Positions 7,314 through 15,396 are shown, counted from the stretch's first letter. The stretch: 20,522 nt of DNA from DASZGI01 sp035938995 (GCF_035938995.1 NZ_DASZGI010000155.1:1-20522), one strand, 5' to 3'. Notes: a model not told the origin generated them from the letters alone. Translations and numbers: made by a program.

Positions 7314-8249
7314 ATGCTGGTGGCACGCCTTTTGCGGCGGGCCGGGGCATTGGTCGGGCTGGCACTGCCGACGGTGGTGCTCCCCGCGTCGGCGTTCCAT
7401 GCGATGGCGTTCAGCGTGCGGGAATTCAACTCGGCGACGTTCGCGGCGACGGTGTTCGGCTCCTCGGCCGCGCACGCTCCTGCAGCAAAGACGAACGCGG
7501 TTGCCGAGCCGGTGATCCCCGGTATCGGTGCCCTGAGTCTGCTGGTGACCGTGCAGGGTCAGCCGATCGGCGACGCGGGTGCCGACGACCCGCCTCCGAG
7601 TGTTCCGGCCGGCTCGCCGGTCAACGTCGTCTACGAGGTGCGTAACAACACTCTGTTTGAGGCTCAGGACGTGCAGGTGAGCGATCCGGTCGTCGGCGGC
7701 GGCGCGGTGACGTGCCCGGGCGGCGGTCCGGTGATCGCGGATCTGCGACCACTGAGCTCAGTGGTTTGCTTCGCGACCGTGACCGCCGTCGTCGGACGAC
7801 ACGTCGGTGTCGTGGACGCCACCGGTTACCAGACGATCCTCATCTTGCGCTATCGCGTCGCCGCCCTCGCCTTCGCCGGATACATCGGTGTCGCGCAGCC
7901 GCCGCCTCCACCCCCACCACCTCCTCCGCCGTCGGCCCCGCCTCCACCCCCGCCCCCGCGGACCCCACCTCCGCCACCGCCGGTCCCGCCGAGTCTCGCT
8001 CCGGCTCCGTTTGAATCCGCTGTCGCGCTGGCGCCGGCCATCGTGCCGCCCCCGCCGCCGAGTCCTTCCGCGCGGCCGTCACCCTCGCGCCCGGCCGCGT
8101 CGCCGACACCGACTCTCTACCGGGCGCTGATCACCCCCAGCGCGGTCACGCCGCGCGGGCCGGACGTCCCCACCCCGCTCTTCATCCTGATCATGGCCAT
8201 GCCCGCCGCGGCCGGAGCAGCCGTCGCGCTCAGCCGGCGCACCAAGTAA
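7314..8249 (+). CDS. Secreted, Pro-rich, C-terminally membrane-anchored surface protein with DUF11-like domain
   Basis: Function unknown. The 311-residue product begins with a signal peptide (LLRRAGALVGLALPTVVLPA, cleavage likely near residue 27). Residues about 70-190 look like a single Ig-like DUF11/DUF7507-type beta-sandwich: VNVVYEVRNNTLFEAQDVQVSD, a CPGGGP turn, then LRPLSSVVCFATVTA, with two cysteines in the positions usual for this family. Residues 196-226 are nearly pure proline, followed by a second Pro/Ser-rich stretch. The end is a hydrophobic helix (about 288-306) with a basic SRRTK tail. There is no LPXTG sortase motif, so it is probably a wall-spanning protein held by its tail helix. 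Start ATG 7314 has GGGAGGGA upstream. Only 17 nt separate it from the DUF4239 gene, so they form an operon. Confidence 0.8.
   Translation: MLVARLLRRAGALVGLALPTVVLPASAFHAMAFSVREFNSATFAATVFGSSAAHAPAAKTNAVAEPVIPGIGALSLLVTVQGQPIGDAGADDPPPSVPAGSPVNVVYEVRNNTLFEAQDVQVSDPVVGGGAVTCPGGGPVIADLRPLSSVVCFATVTAVVGRHVGVVDATGYQTILILRYRVAALAFAGYIGVAQPPPPPPPPPPPSAPPPPPPPRTPPPPPPVPPSLAPAPFESAVALAPAIVPPPPPSPSARPSPSRPAASPTPTLYRALITPSAVTPRGPDVPTPLFILIMAMPAAAGAAVALSRRTK
7899..7991 (+). repeat. Polyproline-coding low-complexity tract
   Basis: 31 codons encode proline runs of 11, 7, 6 and 2 broken only by Ser-Ala, Arg-Thr and Val. All four proline codons are mixed, so the tract is kept at protein level rather than being a pure triplet expansion. 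Such runs form stiff polyproline helices and usually need EF-P for translation. Confidence 0.85.
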
Positions 8250-8266
8250 CGACTGAGGGGACCCGC

Positions 8267-9028
8267 ATGACCTCCGTGACAACCGGGCTCATCGTGATTC
8301 TCGTCGCCGCCTCGGTCGGCGCGCTCGCGCACCAGACCCGCATGCGGCTCTTCCCGGGGAACAAGACCGAGGAAGAGAAGGAGCACGACATCAGCGAGTA
8401 CGTGACGATGATGGTCGGGGTCTTCTACGCGCTGATCGTGGGCCTGGCGCTGGTGTCCGTGTGGGAGAACCGGGACAACGCCGAGCAGCGGGCGCAGACC
8501 GAGGCCAGCAGCCTCCAGGAGGTGTATCAGCTCGCGGATTCCCTACCCGCGCCGACGCGCGAGAAGATCCAGGCGGACGCGACGACGTACGCCGGCTACG
8601 TGGTGCGCGCCGAGTGGCCGTTGATGGACCAGCAGAAGCCGCTCGGTGAGAAGGGCTGGACGCTGCTGGACGATCTGCGCCTCGACGTGACCTCTTACAC
8701 GCCGACGACGAGCGCTCAGAACAACGTCGCCTCGGACGCGGTCGGGCAGCTGAGCACGCTGGCGGACGCCCGGCGTGGGCGGGAGGCGGCCGCGACGGAC
8801 CGGATGCCCGACCTGCTGTGGGTGGGACTGATCCTCGGCGGCGTGCTGACCGTCGCGCTGACGTTCGTCTTCGGCATGAAGCAGCACATCAGCCACGTCG
8901 CGATGCTCATGGGTCTGACCGCGCTGATCGGGTTCATGATGATCCTGATCTTCAACCTCGACAATCCGTTCAACCAGGGGCTGGGCGCCAGCTCCTCGGC
9001 CTTCACCGACCTCTTCCCGTCGGCGTAG
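8267..9028 (+). CDS. DUF4239-family membrane protein
   Basis: Function unknown; DUF4239 proteins are four-helix membrane proteins described as bestrophin-like. The 253-residue product has helices at about 6-21, 48-66, 183-203 and 211-230, with a long soluble loop between helices 2 and 3. That loop carries family features: ENRDNAEQRAQTEASSLQEVY just after helix 2, a YAGYVVRAEWPLM segment near 108-120, and the LDNPFNQGL motif after the last helix. Start ATG 8267 has AGGGGA upstream. It follows the Pro-rich surface protein by 17 nt and is likely cotranscribed, which suggests an envelope role. No transporter or signalling signature is visible, so the role cannot be specified. Confidence 0.85.
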   Translation: MTSVTTGLIVILVAASVGALAHQTRMRLFPGNKTEEEKEHDISEYVTMMVGVFYALIVGLALVSVWENRDNAEQRAQTEASSLQEVYQLADSLPAPTREKIQADATTYAGYVVRAEWPLMDQQKPLGEKGWTLLDDLRLDVTSYTPTTSAQNNVASDAVGQLSTLADARRGREAAATDRMPDLLWVGLILGGVLTVALTFVFGMKQHISHVAMLMGLTALIGFMMILIFNLDNPFNQGLGASSSAFTDLFPSA

Positions 9029-9200
9029 CGCGCAAGGGGCACACCGTTCGGTCACACGGCGCGCGACGTGCGCATCCGGGTCCGTACTCACCTCGACTTC
9101 CGATGTGCGCCCGCCGGAATACTCAGACGGCCCGCGGGGGCGCGATAGTGGAGGAGGGGCGGGCAAGCCGCGCTTCGAGAGGGTGACGGTGGGGCTGGGG

Positions 9201-10400
9201 ATGGGGCCGGGGGAACGCGTGGCCGATGTGCTGCGGATACCGTGGTGCGACTCGCTGATGGCGTACGACTTCGGCCACGATCATCCGCTCGCTCCGGCGC
9301 GCTTGGAGCTGACGATGTCGCTGGCCAGGTCGCTGGGCGTGCTGGGCGTTCCCGGCGTCGCGCTCGCACCGGTCACGCCGGCGCGCGACGACGTGCTCGA
9401 ACTCGCCCACGATGCCGACTACATCAGGGCGGTGCGGGAGGTCGCTCTCGGCACCCATGCCGACCGGCTGCGCTACGGCCTCGGTACCGCGGACAACCCC
9501 ATGTTCCCCGACATGCACGGTGCCTCGGCGATCGTGGTCGGAGCGAGCGTGGCCGCGGCGGACGCGGTGTGGTCGGGAGCGGCCGGGCACGCAGCGAACA
9601 TGGCCGGCGGCCTGCACCACGCGATGCGGGCGCACGCTTCAGGGTTCTGTCTCTACAACGACGTCGCGATCGCGATCGCCCGAATGCTTTCGCAAGGTGC
9701 GCGGCGGATCGCCTACGTGGACGTCGATGCGCATCACGGGGACGGGGTGCAGGCCGCCTTCTACGACGACCCGAGAGTGCTGACGATCAGCCTGCACGAG
9801 CACCCTCGAACCCTGTTTCCGGGCACCGGCCTGCCCGAGGAGTCCGGCGGACCGGGCGCGGAAGGCACCAGCGTGAACATCGCGCTGCCGGCCGGGACGC
9901 GGGACGACCAGTGGCTGCGGGCCTTCGACGCCGTGGTGGACCCGTTGCTGAGCGCCTTCGCCCCCGAAGTCCTGGTCACGCAGCACGGCTGCGACAGCCA
10001 TGCGCTCGATCCGCTGGCGCATCTGATGCTCACCGTGGACGGGCAGCGCGCGGCGGCCGAGCGGCTGCACGCCCTCGCCCACGAATACGCACAGGGCCGC
10101 TGGCTGGTGTTCGGCGGCGGGGGCTACGCGGTCGTCGACGTCGTCCCGCGTATCTGGACCCTGATCCTGGCGGAGGCCGCGCACCGCCCCCTGCCGCCGC
10201 GGGCCGAGACGCCGCCCGAATGGCGCACGCACGCCTTTGAGCGCACCGGTTTCGCCGCTCCGACGCGGATGACGGACGGCCATTCGCCGAACCCGGCGCC
10301 GCGGACCGGCGGCCGTGATCCGGCAGGCCCGGTGGACCAGGCGGTCCTGGCGACCCGTCGCGCGGTGTTCCCGCACTTCGGGCTCGATCCGGCGCGGTGA
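9201..10400 (+). CDS. acuC: AcuC-type histone deacetylase-family Zn hydrolase
   Basis: Class of arginase/deacetylase-fold enzymes; bacterial AcuC deacetylates acetyl-CoA synthetase, though other members act on acetylpolyamines. Motifs in order: YDFGHDHPLAPARLELT near the N terminus, the catalytic His pair His139-His140 in GGLHHAM, GFCLYNDVAIAI, zinc ligands Asp176 and His178 in YVDVDAHHGDGV, the third ligand Asp265 in QHGCDSHALDPLAHL, and the catalytic Tyr309 in GGGGYAVVDVVPRIW. The set is complete, so it should be active. Starts are ambiguous: ATG 9201 and GTG 9219 (GGGGGAA 5 nt upstream) both fit, while the open frame back to 9105 lacks support. The last 50 or so residues are an Ala/Pro-rich, probably flexible tail. 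No acs or acuA gene is in the window, so the substrate is uncertain. It converges with usp. Confidence 0.9.
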   Translation: MGPGERVADVLRIPWCDSLMAYDFGHDHPLAPARLELTMSLARSLGVLGVPGVALAPVTPARDDVLELAHDADYIRAVREVALGTHADRLRYGLGTADNPMFPDMHGASAIVVGASVAAADAVWSGAAGHAANMAGGLHHAMRAHASGFCLYNDVAIAIARMLSQGARRIAYVDVDAHHGDGVQAAFYDDPRVLTISLHEHPRTLFPGTGLPEESGGPGAEGTSVNIALPAGTRDDQWLRAFDAVVDPLLSAFAPEVLVTQHGCDSHALDPLAHLMLTVDGQRAAAERLHALAHEYAQGRWLVFGGGGYAVVDVVPRIWTLILAEAAHRPLPPRAETPPEWRTHAFERTGFAAPTRMTDGHSPNPAPRTGGRDPAGPVDQAVLATRRAVFPHFGLDPAR

Positions 10401-10472
10401 ACGCGCCGCCGCATTGACCGCCGGAAAGCCAGAAGCCTGATTTCAGCCTGTACGTCAGGGCCTTGTGGCCGG

Positions 10473-10485
10473 CGCGGGCACCGCG
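10473..10485 (-). terminator. Weak hairpin after the universal stress protein gene
   Basis: CGCGG-GCA-CCGCG, one base past the usp stop. It is a short 5-bp GC stem in the 86-bp gap between convergent acuC and usp. No longer stem was seen there, so termination here is only suggested. Confidence 0.3.
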
Positions 10486-10486
10486 G

Positions 10487-10930
10487 TCACGGCACGACAG
10501 TGACCGGCCAGCGGCCCGACTTCACCAGCCGGACGCCCACCGAGCCGAGGAGGCGGTGACCGGCCTTCGTCGACGCCCCGATCACCACGGCGTCCGCGCG
10601 GAGCCGGTCCGCCACCTCGACCAGGCCGTTGTACGCGTCGCCGGGCTGCGAGACGAACTCCCAGCGGATCCCTTCGGCCGCGTCGAGACGTTCGGCGGCT
10701 TCGCGGATCTGGCGCTCGAGGTCGGTCGCGAGGTCCTGCCCCAGCTGCACCATGGCCGCGCCCGTCGCCGCGCCGCCTATGGTGTTCATCGGCTGGATGA
10801 AGACCAGGACCAGGCGGGAGTTCTGCCGTCTGGCGAGCCCGGCCGCGTACGCGGCGGCCCGCATCGAGGACTCCGACCCGTCGACCCCGGCGACGATCAC
10901 GGACGGGCCGTCGGTGCCCAGCTCGAACAT
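10487..10930 (-). CDS. Universal stress protein (UspA family)
   Basis: Single-domain Usp of 147 residues, a nucleotide-binding-fold protein of the cytosol linked to stress and dormancy responses; the client process is unknown. It has the N-terminal strand and loop VIVAGVDGSESS (Asp17) and the C-terminal strand VVIGASTKAGHRLLGSVG ending WPVTVVP. In the ATP-binding pattern G-2X-G-9X-G(S/T), Gly118 and Gly129-Ser130 are near the expected places, but position 121 is Thr where the second Gly should be, so ATP binding is uncertain. Start ATG 10930 has GGAGAGGG upstream. It is monocistronic, convergent with acuC and divergent from the lacZ gene. Confidence 0.92.
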   Translation of the reverse strand: MFELGTDGPSVIVAGVDGSESSMRAAAYAAGLARRQNSRLVLVFIQPMNTIGGAATGAAMVQLGQDLATDLERQIREAAERLDAAEGIRWEFVSQPGDAYNGLVEVADRLRADAVVIGASTKAGHRLLGSVGVRLVKSGRWPVTVVP

Positions 10931-10968
10931 TTGCCACCCTCTCCGGTCTGCGTCCCGATCCTACCCAT

Positions 10969-10988
10969 CGTGCTGCCCGGCGAGCACG
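10969..10988. promoter_or_regulatory. Inverted repeat upstream of usp
   Basis: Perfect 6-bp arms CGTGCT (10969-10974) and AGCACG (10983-10988) with an 8-nt spacer, about 40 bp before the usp start, in the region shared with divergent lacZ. It has the form of a dimer-binding site, but no known consensus is matched and chance is possible. Confidence 0.3.
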
Positions 10989-11142
10989 GACCAGGTGCGC
11001 TCGGTGTTCGGTCGAGGGATTCGCGGCGGAAAACGAACAGACCGCGGCGCAGATCTGGCCGAGCCGCACCTCCGGCATAAGAATAAGCCACAGAAGGCAA
11101 CTCACTTGCACATGAAGCACCACGCACTCACAGGAGTCCCGC

Positions 11143-14103
11143 GTGTCGTACCTGCACCAGATCCCGCTGCCGCGCGGCGTCCTGAGCCCGCGCGCGCATG
11201 TGGCCGGCGACGCGGCGCGGCTCGATCTGAACGGCGCCTGGCGCTTCCGGCTCTCGCCCTCGGCCCGGGTCGCGGGCGGCGACGCCTTCGCGGATCCGGG
11301 TTTCGACGACAGCGGGTGGGCGCGGCTGCCGGTCCCGTCGCATTGGGTGCTGCACGGCTACGGCGCACCGGCGTACACGAACGTCAACTACCCGATCCCG
11401 GTCGATCCGCCGTTCGTGCCGGACGAGAATCCGACCGGCGATCACCGGTGCGTGTTCGACCTGCCCGAGGCGTGGCCGGCGGGGTCCGCCGTGCTGCGAT
11501 TCGAGGGCGTGGACTCGTGCGGCCGGATGTGGCTCAACGGGACCGAGCTGGGAGTCACCTTCGGCAGCCGGCTGCCGGCCGAGTTCGAGGTCGGCCATCT
11601 GCTGCGGCCCGGCGAAAACGTGCTGGCGGTGCGGGTGCACCAGTGGTCGCCGGGCACCTACCTCGAAGACCAGGACATGTGGTGGATGCCCGGCATCTTC
11701 CGCGACGTGTCGCTGATCTCGCGGCCGGCCGGAGGAATCCGGGACGTGCGGGTGCGTGCGGACTACGACCACATCACGGGCCTCGGGACGCTCCTGGTCG
11801 ATGCCGACACTGACGCCGATGGCGAGGGGACGTCAGCCCGGATCACCTGCCCGCAGCTCGGTCTCGACGGCGCCCCCGCAGGCGTCCCGGTGAGCGTGCC
11901 AGTCAGTCCGTGGACCGCGGAGACCCCGCGTCTTTACCGGGTCGAGGTGGCCACCGACGCCGAACGGGTGACGGTCGCGGTCGGCTTTCGCACCGTCGCG
12001 ATCGAGGACGGCATGCTGAAGGTCAACGGCCGCAGGATCCTGCTGCGCGGGGTCAACCGGCACGAGTTCCACCCCGACCGCGGGCGGGCGGTGACCGAGC
12101 AGGTCATGCGCGCCGACCTGGAGCTGATGAAGCGGAACAACATCAACGCCGTGCGCACCAGCCACTACCCGCCGCACCCCCGTTTCCTCAAGCTCTGCGA
12201 CGAGCTGGGCATGTGGGTGATCGACGAGTGCGACTTCGAGACGCACGGCTTCGCGCCGGCGACCGGCTGGCGCGGCAACCCGACCGCCGACCCGCGGTGG
12301 AGCGCCGCCCTGGAGGATCGGGCCCGGCGTATGGTCGGCCGCGACCGCAATCACCCGAGCATCATCCTGTGGTCGCTTGGCAACGAGGCCGGCGTCGGTG
12401 AGAACCTCGGCCGGATGGCGGACGCGATCCGCACCCTCGATCCGACGCGCCCGCTGCACTATGAGGACGACCGGTCCTGTCAGTACACAGACGTGTACAG
12501 CCGCATGTACGCCCACCCGAACGAGGTGGACCTGATCGGCCGACGCGAGGAGCCGCCGCTCGAGGACGCAGAGCTCGACGCGCGGCGCCGAGCCATGCCG
12601 TTCATCCTGTGCGAGTACGGACACGCGATGGGCAACGGGCCGGGCGGTCTGACCGAGTACCAGCAGCTTTTCGAGAAGTACGAGCGCTGCCAAGGCGGGT
12701 TCATCTGGGAGTGGATCGACCACGGGATCCGCGCGCACACGGCGGCCGGCCGCGAATACTTCGCGTACGGCGGGGACTTCGGCGAGGAACTGCACGACGG
12801 CAACTTCGTCTGCGACGGCCTCGTGTTCCCGGACCGCACCCCCTCCCCGGGCCTGATCGAGTTCAAGAAGGTGGTCGAACCGGTCCGCATCACCGGCGGC
12901 GACGCGGACGCGAACCCGGACGAGTTCATCGTCGAGAACCGCTACGACTTCGCCGACCTCGCACACCTTCGGCTGCACTGGAGGTATGAGGTCGAGGGCG
13001 AGCCGCTGGGCGAGGGGGTCGCGCCCTGTCCCTCGCTGGCGCCCGGCCAGAGCGCGACGCTCAAACTCGACCGGCCGGTGCGGCACGCGGCAGCCGACGG
13101 CACGTCGCAGGCCGAGGGCTGGCGGACCGTGCGCGCGGTCCTGGCCACGGATCAGTCCTGGGCGAAGACAGGACACGAAGTCGCCTGGGGGCAGTGGCCG
13201 ACCTCAAGCCGGAGCAGCGCAGCGGCCGAGTTCAGCGAAGAGGCCGCCGCACCGACCCCAGCCGGCGAGGCGTCAGCCGCCAACCCCCTCCCCCGGCACG
13301 CCGTGTTCGACGACCTCGGCCGTCTCACCTCCTTCGCAGGGATCGAATTGGTCGCGCCGCGCGTCGACATCTGGCGTGCGCCGACCGACAACGACGACGG
13401 CCGCCAGGAACAGCGGCTCGCCGAGCGATGGAGGCAGCTGGGCCTGCACAGGATGCACGAGCGAGTGATCGGTGTCGCACGCGACGAGCGGCAGGTCACC
13501 GTGCACACCCGGCTCGCCCCGGCAGCGACCGGCGTCGGCTTGCTGGCCTCGTATCGGTGGACAGCGCCGGACGAACGGACGCTGCGCCTCGACCTGAACG
13601 TCCACCCGGAGGGTGAGTGGCCGGTCGTGTTGCCGAGGCTGGGGCTGCGGATCGGCCTGCCCGGACGCTACGACCGGGCACGTTGGTTCGGCGGCGGCCC
13701 GGGCGAGGCATACCCGGACAGTCGCCGGGCCTCGAGGATCGGCCTGCACCGGGCCTCCGTCGACGAGATGCAGACCCCGTATGTCTTCCCGCAGGAGAAC
13801 GGCGCGCGGATCGATGTGCGCTGGGCCGCGTTGTGGAACGAGGCGACGGGCGCGGGCCTGCGCTGGAGCGGGCCGCGGCCCTTCCAGTTCACCGCTCGGC
13901 GCTGGACGACGGAGCAGCTCGACGCCGCCCGCCACCCGCACGATCTCGTGGCCGGTGAACGGGTCTGGGTGAACATCGACGTGGCGCAGAACGGTCTGGG
14001 CACCGCGTCCTGCGGACCGGGCGTGCTTCCGGCTTACGAATTGCACGCGGCGCCGGAACATTTCATGCTGCTCTGGGGCGAACTGGATGGGCGGACCTCC
14101 TAG
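11143..14103 (+). CDS. lacZ: Beta-galactosidase, glycoside hydrolase family 2 (LacZ type)
   Basis: Retaining beta-galactosidase of 986 residues, close to the usual 1000-1030. Domains: N-terminal jelly-roll sugar-binding domain (about 25-200, including PVPSHWVLHGYG and the NVNYPIP loop), an Ig-like domain (about 205-285, with a variable Asp/Gly-rich loop), the TIM barrel (about 285-585) starting at RGVNRHEFHPDRGRAVTEQ, and the C-terminal Bgal_small_N-type domain from about 715 (WRAPTDNDDG). The acid/base is Glu415 in SLGNEAGVGEN, the nucleophile Glu491 in ILCEYGHAMGNG; Glu366 and His368 in FETHGF fit the magnesium site. Start GTG 11143 has AGGAG upstream. There is no signal peptide, so it acts in the cytosol. 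No sugar transporter or LacI regulator adjoins it, and galactoside specificity is by family. Confidence 0.95.
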   Translation: MSYLHQIPLPRGVLSPRAHVAGDAARLDLNGAWRFRLSPSARVAGGDAFADPGFDDSGWARLPVPSHWVLHGYGAPAYTNVNYPIPVDPPFVPDENPTGDHRCVFDLPEAWPAGSAVLRFEGVDSCGRMWLNGTELGVTFGSRLPAEFEVGHLLRPGENVLAVRVHQWSPGTYLEDQDMWWMPGIFRDVSLISRPAGGIRDVRVRADYDHITGLGTLLVDADTDADGEGTSARITCPQLGLDGAPAGVPVSVPVSPWTAETPRLYRVEVATDAERVTVAVGFRTVAIEDGMLKVNGRRILLRGVNRHEFHPDRGRAVTEQVMRADLELMKRNNINAVRTSHYPPHPRFLKLCDELGMWVIDECDFETHGFAPATGWRGNPTADPRWSAALEDRARRMVGRDRNHPSIILWSLGNEAGVGENLGRMADAIRTLDPTRPLHYEDDRSCQYTDVYSRMYAHPNEVDLIGRREEPPLEDAELDARRRAMPFILCEYGHAMGNGPGGLTEYQQLFEKYERCQGGFIWEWIDHGIRAHTAAGREYFAYGGDFGEELHDGNFVCDGLVFPDRTPSPGLIEFKKVVEPVRITGGDADANPDEFIVENRYDFADLAHLRLHWRYEVEGEPLGEGVAPCPSLAPGQSATLKLDRPVRHAAADGTSQAEGWRTVRAVLATDQSWAKTGHEVAWGQWPTSSRSSAAAEFSEEAAAPTPAGEASAANPLPRHAVFDDLGRLTSFAGIELVAPRVDIWRAPTDNDDGRQEQRLAERWRQLGLHRMHERVIGVARDERQVTVHTRLAPAATGVGLLASYRWTAPDERTLRLDLNVHPEGEWPVVLPRLGLRIGLPGRYDRARWFGGGPGEAYPDSRRASRIGLHRASVDEMQTPYVFPQENGARIDVRWAALWNEATGAGLRWSGPRPFQFTARRWTTEQLDAARHPHDLVAGERVWVNIDVAQNGLGTASCGPGVLPAYELHAAPEHFMLLWGELDGRTS

Positions 14104-14109
14104 GTGACC

Positions 14110-14119
14110 GGTCTAGACC
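14110..14119. other. Short perfect palindrome after lacZ
   Basis: GGTCTAGACC, 6 nt past the lacZ stop, flanked by GTG (14104-14106) and CAC (14120-14122). It could be a weak terminator or a regulatory site for the next gene. At 10 bp it may be chance. Confidence 0.25.
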
Positions 14120-14240
14120 CACTGAGGCGCACACGATATATTTCAACGGCCTGTCGTTGATCCAAAACCGCCGTCGATCAGGCATCGCCGCCTTGCTGCG
14201 GCGCGATGCACGACGAGCGCCGTCGCTGGGGGTTGTCGTC

Positions 14241-15149
14241 GTGCCGGGTCGCACCGCGCTGGTGTCCGCCGCGATCGGCAGCGTGCTCGCAGCCGCGGTG
14301 TGGGCCGCTCCCCCGGCCAGCGCCGACAGCACGCCGAGCCCCGGCATCGGCTCGATCGCGACGACCATCGGCGGGGTTCCGGCGAAGGTCACCGTCGGCG
14401 GATCGTTCTCGCCCACCTTCACCATCCGTTCCACCTCGGCCGACCGGATCGAGGTGGAGGGCTTCTCGTTCTCCCTCACCAGCCCCGGCACCGACAGCAC
14501 GCCGGATCCGACCGACGGCTCCGGCATCGACGTGCTGTGGAAGGACCCTGCGACCGGGGCCTGGCGCTCGTCGTCCGCCGAGCCCGTCGGCGGTGTCTGG
14601 GCCCTGAGCGAGCCGCCCCACGCAGTCTGGATCCCGCCGCACGGAAGCCTGTCGATCCGCCTCTACGTCACCATGAACGGCGCCGCAGCGCGAGGCCCCG
14701 CCGTGATCACCACCACGGGTATCTGCGCTTATTCGCTGTTCACGATCGGCGGCGTGAACATCTCCGGCGAACTCGGGTACAACCACGCGCACGCGCAGTT
14801 CTACTTCGGCGCGCCTTCGAACGGTACGGGAGCGCCGATCACCGCCCCGACCGCATCGACACCTGACACACCGAGCGCTACGTGGCAGCCCTCGTCGACC
14901 GGTGCGCCGGCCCCGGACTCCACTGGCGCCTTGAACGCGGGCCCGCCGCCCGGGGGCACCTCCTCGGGATTGGGCGGGAACGCCGCGCTCGTCCCAGCAT
15001 CGGTTTCGGCTTCCCCGATCGCAGCGGCGAGCACACGCACCACCGGATTCAGCACGTACGCCACGCCGCTCGCCGCCGTGGTGCTGCTCGTCTTCGTGGC
15101 GTTCGCGATCGGCATCGCGCTCACCCAACGCGGCCGGGCGAAGCGCTAG
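14241..15149 (+). CDS. Secreted, C-terminally anchored surface protein of unknown function
   Basis: Not recognised beyond its architecture. The 302-residue product has a signal peptide (TALVSAAIGSVLAAAVW, ending PPASA before Asp29), a beta-rich domain of roughly 30-195 (KVTVGGSFSPTFTIRSTSADR, VLWKDPATGAWRSS, LSIRLYVTMNG, YNHAHAQFYFG), a Pro/Ser/Thr/Gly-rich linker, and a C-terminal helix (TPLAAVVLLVFVAFAIGIAL) with tail TQRGRAKR. There is no LPXTG. The frame is open back to a TTG at 14157, but that stretch has rarer codons (CAA, CGA, TCA, GCA) and no Shine-Dalgarno, whereas GTG 14241 follows a GGGGG and starts directly at the signal peptide. The architecture parallels the protein at 7314. No operon partner is evident; lacZ is 137 nt upstream. 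Confidence 0.72.
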   Translation: MPGRTALVSAAIGSVLAAAVWAAPPASADSTPSPGIGSIATTIGGVPAKVTVGGSFSPTFTIRSTSADRIEVEGFSFSLTSPGTDSTPDPTDGSGIDVLWKDPATGAWRSSSAEPVGGVWALSEPPHAVWIPPHGSLSIRLYVTMNGAAARGPAVITTTGICAYSLFTIGGVNISGELGYNHAHAQFYFGAPSNGTGAPITAPTASTPDTPSATWQPSSTGAPAPDSTGALNAGPPPGGTSSGLGGNAALVPASVSASPIAAASTRTTGFSTYATPLAAVVLLVFVAFAIGIALTQRGRAKR

Positions 15150-15224
15150 TTCGCACACCGTACGCACCAAGCTGACGACACCCGCTTTTCCGCAGAGCCC
15201 GCATACCGCGAGAGTCTGTGGTGG

Positions 15225-15250
15225 ATTCGCAGGACACGTGTCCCGCGAAT
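15225..15250. promoter_or_regulatory. 26-bp near-perfect palindrome upstream of the two-component genes
   Basis: Left half ATTCGC-A-GGACAC and right half GTGTCC-C-GCGAAT pair at 12 of 13 positions with no loop, centred on CACGTG. It lies 75 bp after the preceding gene and about 147 bp before the response-regulator start. The zero-length loop favours a dimeric DNA-binding protein over a terminator. The binder is unknown; the adjacent LuxR-type regulator is an obvious candidate. Confidence 0.6.
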
Positions 15251-15287
15251 ATCGGGCGTGACAAGATCTTTCCACTGCCCGCAAGCT

Positions 15288-15319
15288 GGAGGGGAGCGCC
15301 GCCGGCGGTTCCGCCCTCC
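15288..15319 (+). other. GC-rich inverted repeat in the response-regulator leader
   Basis: GGAGGG (15288-15293) can pair with CCCTCC (15314-15319) around a GC-rich loop containing GCCGCCGGCGG. In RNA it would fold strongly about 70 nt before the response-regulator Shine-Dalgarno. It may be a terminator of upstream transcription or simply leader structure. Confidence 0.3.
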
Positions 15320-15396
15320 TCCCGCCGACCCCGGTTCACGGTGCCGTGGGCACCCGAATCCACCCCTAGCCGAACACCTGTCCGCGAGGAGATGAT

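Noticed and set aside
7899..7991. Tandem triplet repeat as a possible mobile or CRISPR-like repeat
   Set aside because: It is in-frame polyproline coding with mixed codons and no spacers; a protein-level repeat explains it.
9029..9200. Terminator or small gene between the DUF4239 gene and acuC
   Set aside because: Only GCGCGC self-complementary words and a 4-bp stem (ACCG/CGGT) were found; nothing stands above background.
11833..13176. 447-residue open frame antisense to lacZ
   Set aside because: Long antisense frames are routine in DNA this GC-rich; the composition is Val/Arg/Asp-rich with no domain and no ribosome binding site, while the lacZ frame carries all catalytic motifs.
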